Positions 12,783 to 15,411 of a stretch of DNA of 15,411 bases are shown here, one piece after another (the first letter of the stretch is position 1; every line of letters starts with the position of its first letter). The stretch is taken from contig DKWV01000055.1 of the NCBI GenBank assembly GCA_002491905.1, positions 16,989 to 32,399 of the forward strand. The letters run 5' to 3'. The position numbers and the translations under genes are program-made. The DNA comes from Lachnospiraceae bacterium UBA7143 (GTDB lineage: Bacteria; Bacillota; Clostridia; Lachnospirales; Lachnospiraceae). Below the pieces are notes generated by a model. That model did no database searches, was not told where the DNA came from, and was given only the letters and a program-made list of their open reading frames with translations.

Positions 12783-14555
12783 CTAGCCGTGGTATTGTTT
12801 CCCCTGAGATTGATATAACTCATAATAGTGTCCTTTCTTCTCCATAAGCATTTTATGATTTCCATCTTCAATAATTTCTCCCTCTTTTAATACAATAATT
12901 CTATCACACTTTTTTGCATGCCCCATGTTATGTGTAACAAGTAAAAAGAGTTTATCTATCATTTCATCAAATATATTGGTTAAGATTTCTTCGGATTTAA
13001 TGGGGTCAACATTAGAAAAAGGTTCATCTAATATTACTAAATCAAAATTTCTCTTGTAAAATGTTCTTAATAAAGCTAATTGTTGCCATTCCCCACCAGA
13101 TAAATCCATTCCTTTATCATCTAATTGACCAAGCATAGTTAGTTTACCATTTGGAAGTTGTTCTATAAATTCGGCTAAAGATTTATACTTCTTAATTGAG
13201 TTGTCTTTAACTCCACCATTTCCTATGATAATATTATCTTCAACTGAGAATTGATATTTTACAAAATCTTGTAATAAGCAGACAGATAGACTTAGATACT
13301 GTTGTAACACATCTTGTAATTTCAGACCGTTAATTAATATCTCTCCATCAGATGGGATAAAAACACCTATTAATAAATTTATTAGCGTAGACTTTCCGCT
13401 TCCATTATCTCCAACTATTGCTATTTTTTCCCCCCTATGAAAATGCGCTGAAATATTTTTAATAGCTCTAGTTTCTGAATTAGGATATTTAAAAGACACA
13501 TTTTTTAATTCTATATCACTTATTTCTTTAAGTTTTTCTATATCCCCGCAAGGATTTTCCTCTATAGACATAAAATCGAATAAATCTTTAACGTATAGAT
13601 AAAAATCATCTATATTTTTTAGATTGTTTGCAAAGATATCTATATTTTGCGTAACCGATTTTAGCCCATTATAGACAAGAATAAAATTTCCTACACTTGT
13701 CCTTCTTTGAAAAATTAGGCTAGTAGTATACATCAAGCAAGCTATCATTGAAATATTTTGCACAACTTGTAATATACAATTTTTATTAATACGTTTTATT
13801 TCATTTTTTCGCTTATTATGGTACACATCAATCCTAAGCAGTTCTATTTTATTTGAGAAATAGTCTATTAAATTAAATAAGCGTACTTCTTTTGCAAACT
13901 CTCTAGTTGTTAACACACTTACAAAATTTTGAATTAATCTTTCCTTTTTTGTATCTTTTTTTAAGGTTCTATATATATTTCTATTTAGTCTAATTTGATA
14001 ATATAAATTGGGTATACTGCTTACAATTAATATAAATGGAAAATATTTATTAATATCAGAAACTATGAAAGAGTATGTTACTATGGAAACAATTGGTGAG
14101 GCAAAAGCATTTAAATATTCAAAGAAATCAAAAATACTCCTTGATTCATATTGAGAAATACGATTTAGTAAATCAAATACCCTAGTATTTTCAAAATTTT
14201 CTAATCGTATTTTACTGATTTTTTTATTTATCTGGCAACAAAAAAAATGATTTATTTCCAAATCCTTTTTTGTATCTATATATACGGATATATTCTCTAT
14301 AATTTCTACAAAAACTTGAATAATTATGTAACTAAAAATTATATTGTAGACTTTATTTATATCATTACCTACTATAATGTAATCCACAATTTTTTTATAG
14401 CACACGCTAATAAATGGCGTAAGCATTGATGCTATTATACCGAAAAAAAGACCCAACAATTCATAAAACAGCACTTTCTTTTCTAAAAATATTTTTATAA
14501 TTTTCATATTTTGTTTTTTTAATATGTTCATTGTTATTTTTCTTTCATCTTTCAT
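12783..14555 (-). CDS. ABC exporter half-transporter (TMD-NBD fusion), peptide/bacteriocin-type
   Basis: A 590-aa type-I exporter half. The six-helix membrane domain spans about 25-320. The nucleotide-binding domain spans about 348-585: Walker A GDNGSGKS (382-389), Q-loop LLQDF (427-431), signature LSGGEWQQ (485-492), Walker B with catalytic E511 in VILDEPFSNVD, and H542. Both ATPase halves are catalytically complete. There is no N-terminal C39 peptidase. The EWQQLAL text after the signature and the Q-loop followed by a short spacer recall lantibiotic and other peptide exporters, but the substrate is unknown. The start overlaps the upstream gene by 11 nt; the ATG at 14531 is an alternative. 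The gene is about 28-30% GC, far below the efflux operon. Confidence 0.9.
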   Translation of the reverse strand: MKDERKITMNILKKQNMKIIKIFLEKKVLFYELLGLFFGIIASMLTPFISVCYKKIVDYIIVGNDINKVYNIIFSYIIIQVFVEIIENISVYIDTKKDLEINHFFCCQINKKISKIRLENFENTRVFDLLNRISQYESRSIFDFFEYLNAFASPIVSIVTYSFIVSDINKYFPFILIVSSIPNLYYQIRLNRNIYRTLKKDTKKERLIQNFVSVLTTREFAKEVRLFNLIDYFSNKIELLRIDVYHNKRKNEIKRINKNCILQVVQNISMIACLMYTTSLIFQRRTSVGNFILVYNGLKSVTQNIDIFANNLKNIDDFYLYVKDLFDFMSIEENPCGDIEKLKEISDIELKNVSFKYPNSETRAIKNISAHFHRGEKIAIVGDNGSGKSTLINLLIGVFIPSDGEILINGLKLQDVLQQYLSLSVCLLQDFVKYQFSVEDNIIIGNGGVKDNSIKKYKSLAEFIEQLPNGKLTMLGQLDDKGMDLSGGEWQQLALLRTFYKRNFDLVILDEPFSNVDPIKSEEILTNIFDEMIDKLFLLVTHNMGHAKKCDRIIVLKEGEIIEDGNHKMLMEKKGHYYELYQSQGKQYHG

Positions 14556-15411
14556 AGCACTTTAACTGTGTATCATACATTTTTTTATACTTTTTACAAG
14601 TTTCCATCAATTCTTTATGTGAACCATATGCTATAATATTACCGTCCTCAAGTAACATAACCTTATCAACCATGTTAGCCAATCCCATTTGATGAGAAAC
14701 AATTATAAAAGATTCATAATCATGCTTACTCAAAAGTAATTCATACTGCAATTTTTCTGCCAAAGCATCTAGTGCCGAAAATGGTTCATCCATAATATAA
14801 AACATATTTTCTCCAATCAACCCTCTAGCCAGGGCTAGTTTTTGCCACTGACCTCCTGAAAAATCAATACCATCCTCATAATATTCCGCTCCAATATTTG
14901 TATATATACCTTTCGATAATCCTGCAACTATATTATCATTGTCTATTGAATATAATATTTCGGTTATATTTTTATCACTAAACTCTCTATTTAAAGAAAT
15001 GTTTTCCTTAACAGAAAAACAATATTTCCCAAAATCTTGAAAGATAACTCCCCTATCACTATTGCAAATACAAATTTCCCCTTGATCCGGAGGTAGCAAC
15101 CCTAATAACAACTTGACTAAAGTTGATTTTCCAGAACCGTTTTCTCCAAAAATTGCAATTTTCTCCCCACGTTCAACCGAAAAGGATATGTTTTTAATTA
15201 CCATTTTGGAATCATATGAAAAACTTACATTTTTCAATTCTAATACTTCTTTCTTTTTTTCAGCAATTTTCTCTTTAGCTTTTTTTTCAGAATTTACATT
15301 TGAAAAACATATATCAATATAGGAATTAATATAGAGATTTTTTATTTTAAATGCATTTATCTGACTAAATAAACTACTAAATTTAACTACAAATATTGTT
15401 TGACTTTCAAC
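14545..15411 (-). CDS. ABC exporter half-transporter, 5'-truncated by the window edge
   Basis: The frame is open to the window end (288 codons seen), so the apparent start at a TTG (15237) is not real. The visible part begins near the end of the membrane domain (VESQTIFVVKFSSLF...) and a lysine-rich linker (NSEKKAKEKIAEKKKE). A complete nucleotide-binding domain follows: Walker A GENGSGKS, Q-loop VIFQDF, signature FSGGQWQK, Walker B YIMDEPFSALD and the H-loop SHQMG. It overlaps the next exporter gene by 11 nt, so the two probably form a heterodimer with two competent ATP sites. The very AT-rich base use matches its partner. Substrate genes would lie to the right, outside the window. Confidence 0.9.
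   Translation of the reverse strand, partial: VESQTIFVVKFSSLFSQINAFKIKNLYINSYIDICFSNVNSEKKAKEKIAEKKKEVLELKNVSFSYDSKMVIKNISFSVERGEKIAIFGENGSGKSTLVKLLLGLLPPDQGEICICNSDRGVIFQDFGKYCFSVKENISLNREFSDKNITEILYSIDNDNIVAGLSKGIYTNIGAEYYEDGIDFSGGQWQKLALARGLIGENMFYIMDEPFSALDALAEKLQYELLLSKHDYESFIIVSHQMGLANMVDKVMLLEDGNIIAYGSHKELMETCKKYKKMYDTQLKCYER

Noticed and set aside
12677..12871. Small minus-strand frame with an apparent ribosome binding site, possible export substrate
   Set aside because: The AAAGGA is the codons of the conserved transporter C terminus (KGHYYELY); the peptide has no leader, double-Gly or Cys pattern.

Overview
The window looks like a chromosomal segment of a gut-type Firmicute, most likely Lachnospiraceae (Clostridium cluster XIVa). 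This is inferred from gene families, not from a marker gene. The clues are strong AGGAGG ribosome binding sites, a LytTR regulator, an excisionase-like DUF6462-type protein, a MOBP relaxase/MobC pair, a MacB-like ABC/HlyD system, and a clostridial AgrD-type peptide.

Layout. (1) 1-1492, plus strand: a 16-C homopolymer and a terminator at the window edge, a LytTR response regulator with its own promoter, and a cyclophilin-type peptidyl-prolyl isomerase. (2) About 1510-6690: an integrative mobilizable element. It holds a tyrosine recombinase with putative arm-site repeats, a ribbon-helix-helix protein, an excisionase-like protein and an HTH repressor on the minus strand. On the plus strand a mobilization operon follows: promoter, leader terminator, inverted-repeat-rich putative oriT, mobC, relaxase. 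It has no type IV secretion genes, so it would need a helper element to transfer. Its right end was not located. (3) About 6690-7647: a decayed zone that still holds an intact, easily missed 47-codon gene for a cyclic-lactone autoinducer precursor (AgrD type), with promoter, ribosome binding site and terminator. Next to it is a wrecked 3' end of a GHKL (AgrC-type) histidine kinase. No agrB is visible. (4) 7648-12475, minus strand: ECF sigma factor, zinc-binding anti-sigma factor, then ABC ATPase, HlyD-like adaptor and MacB-like permease, a plausible stress-inducible efflux module. (5) 12476-15411, minus strand: a terminator and two overlapping, very AT-rich ABC exporter half-transporter genes, the first cut by the window edge. 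They look foreign to the rest and resemble peptide or bacteriocin exporters.

How they fit together. The most noteworthy object is the orphan AgrD-like peptide gene beside a dead kinase, about 6 kb from a LytTR (AgrA-type) response regulator, with a mobilizable element in between. One reading is a quorum-sensing locus broken by insertion and decay. Another is that the peptide gene is element cargo. The rest of the window is recognisable biology; I do not claim a wholly new system.
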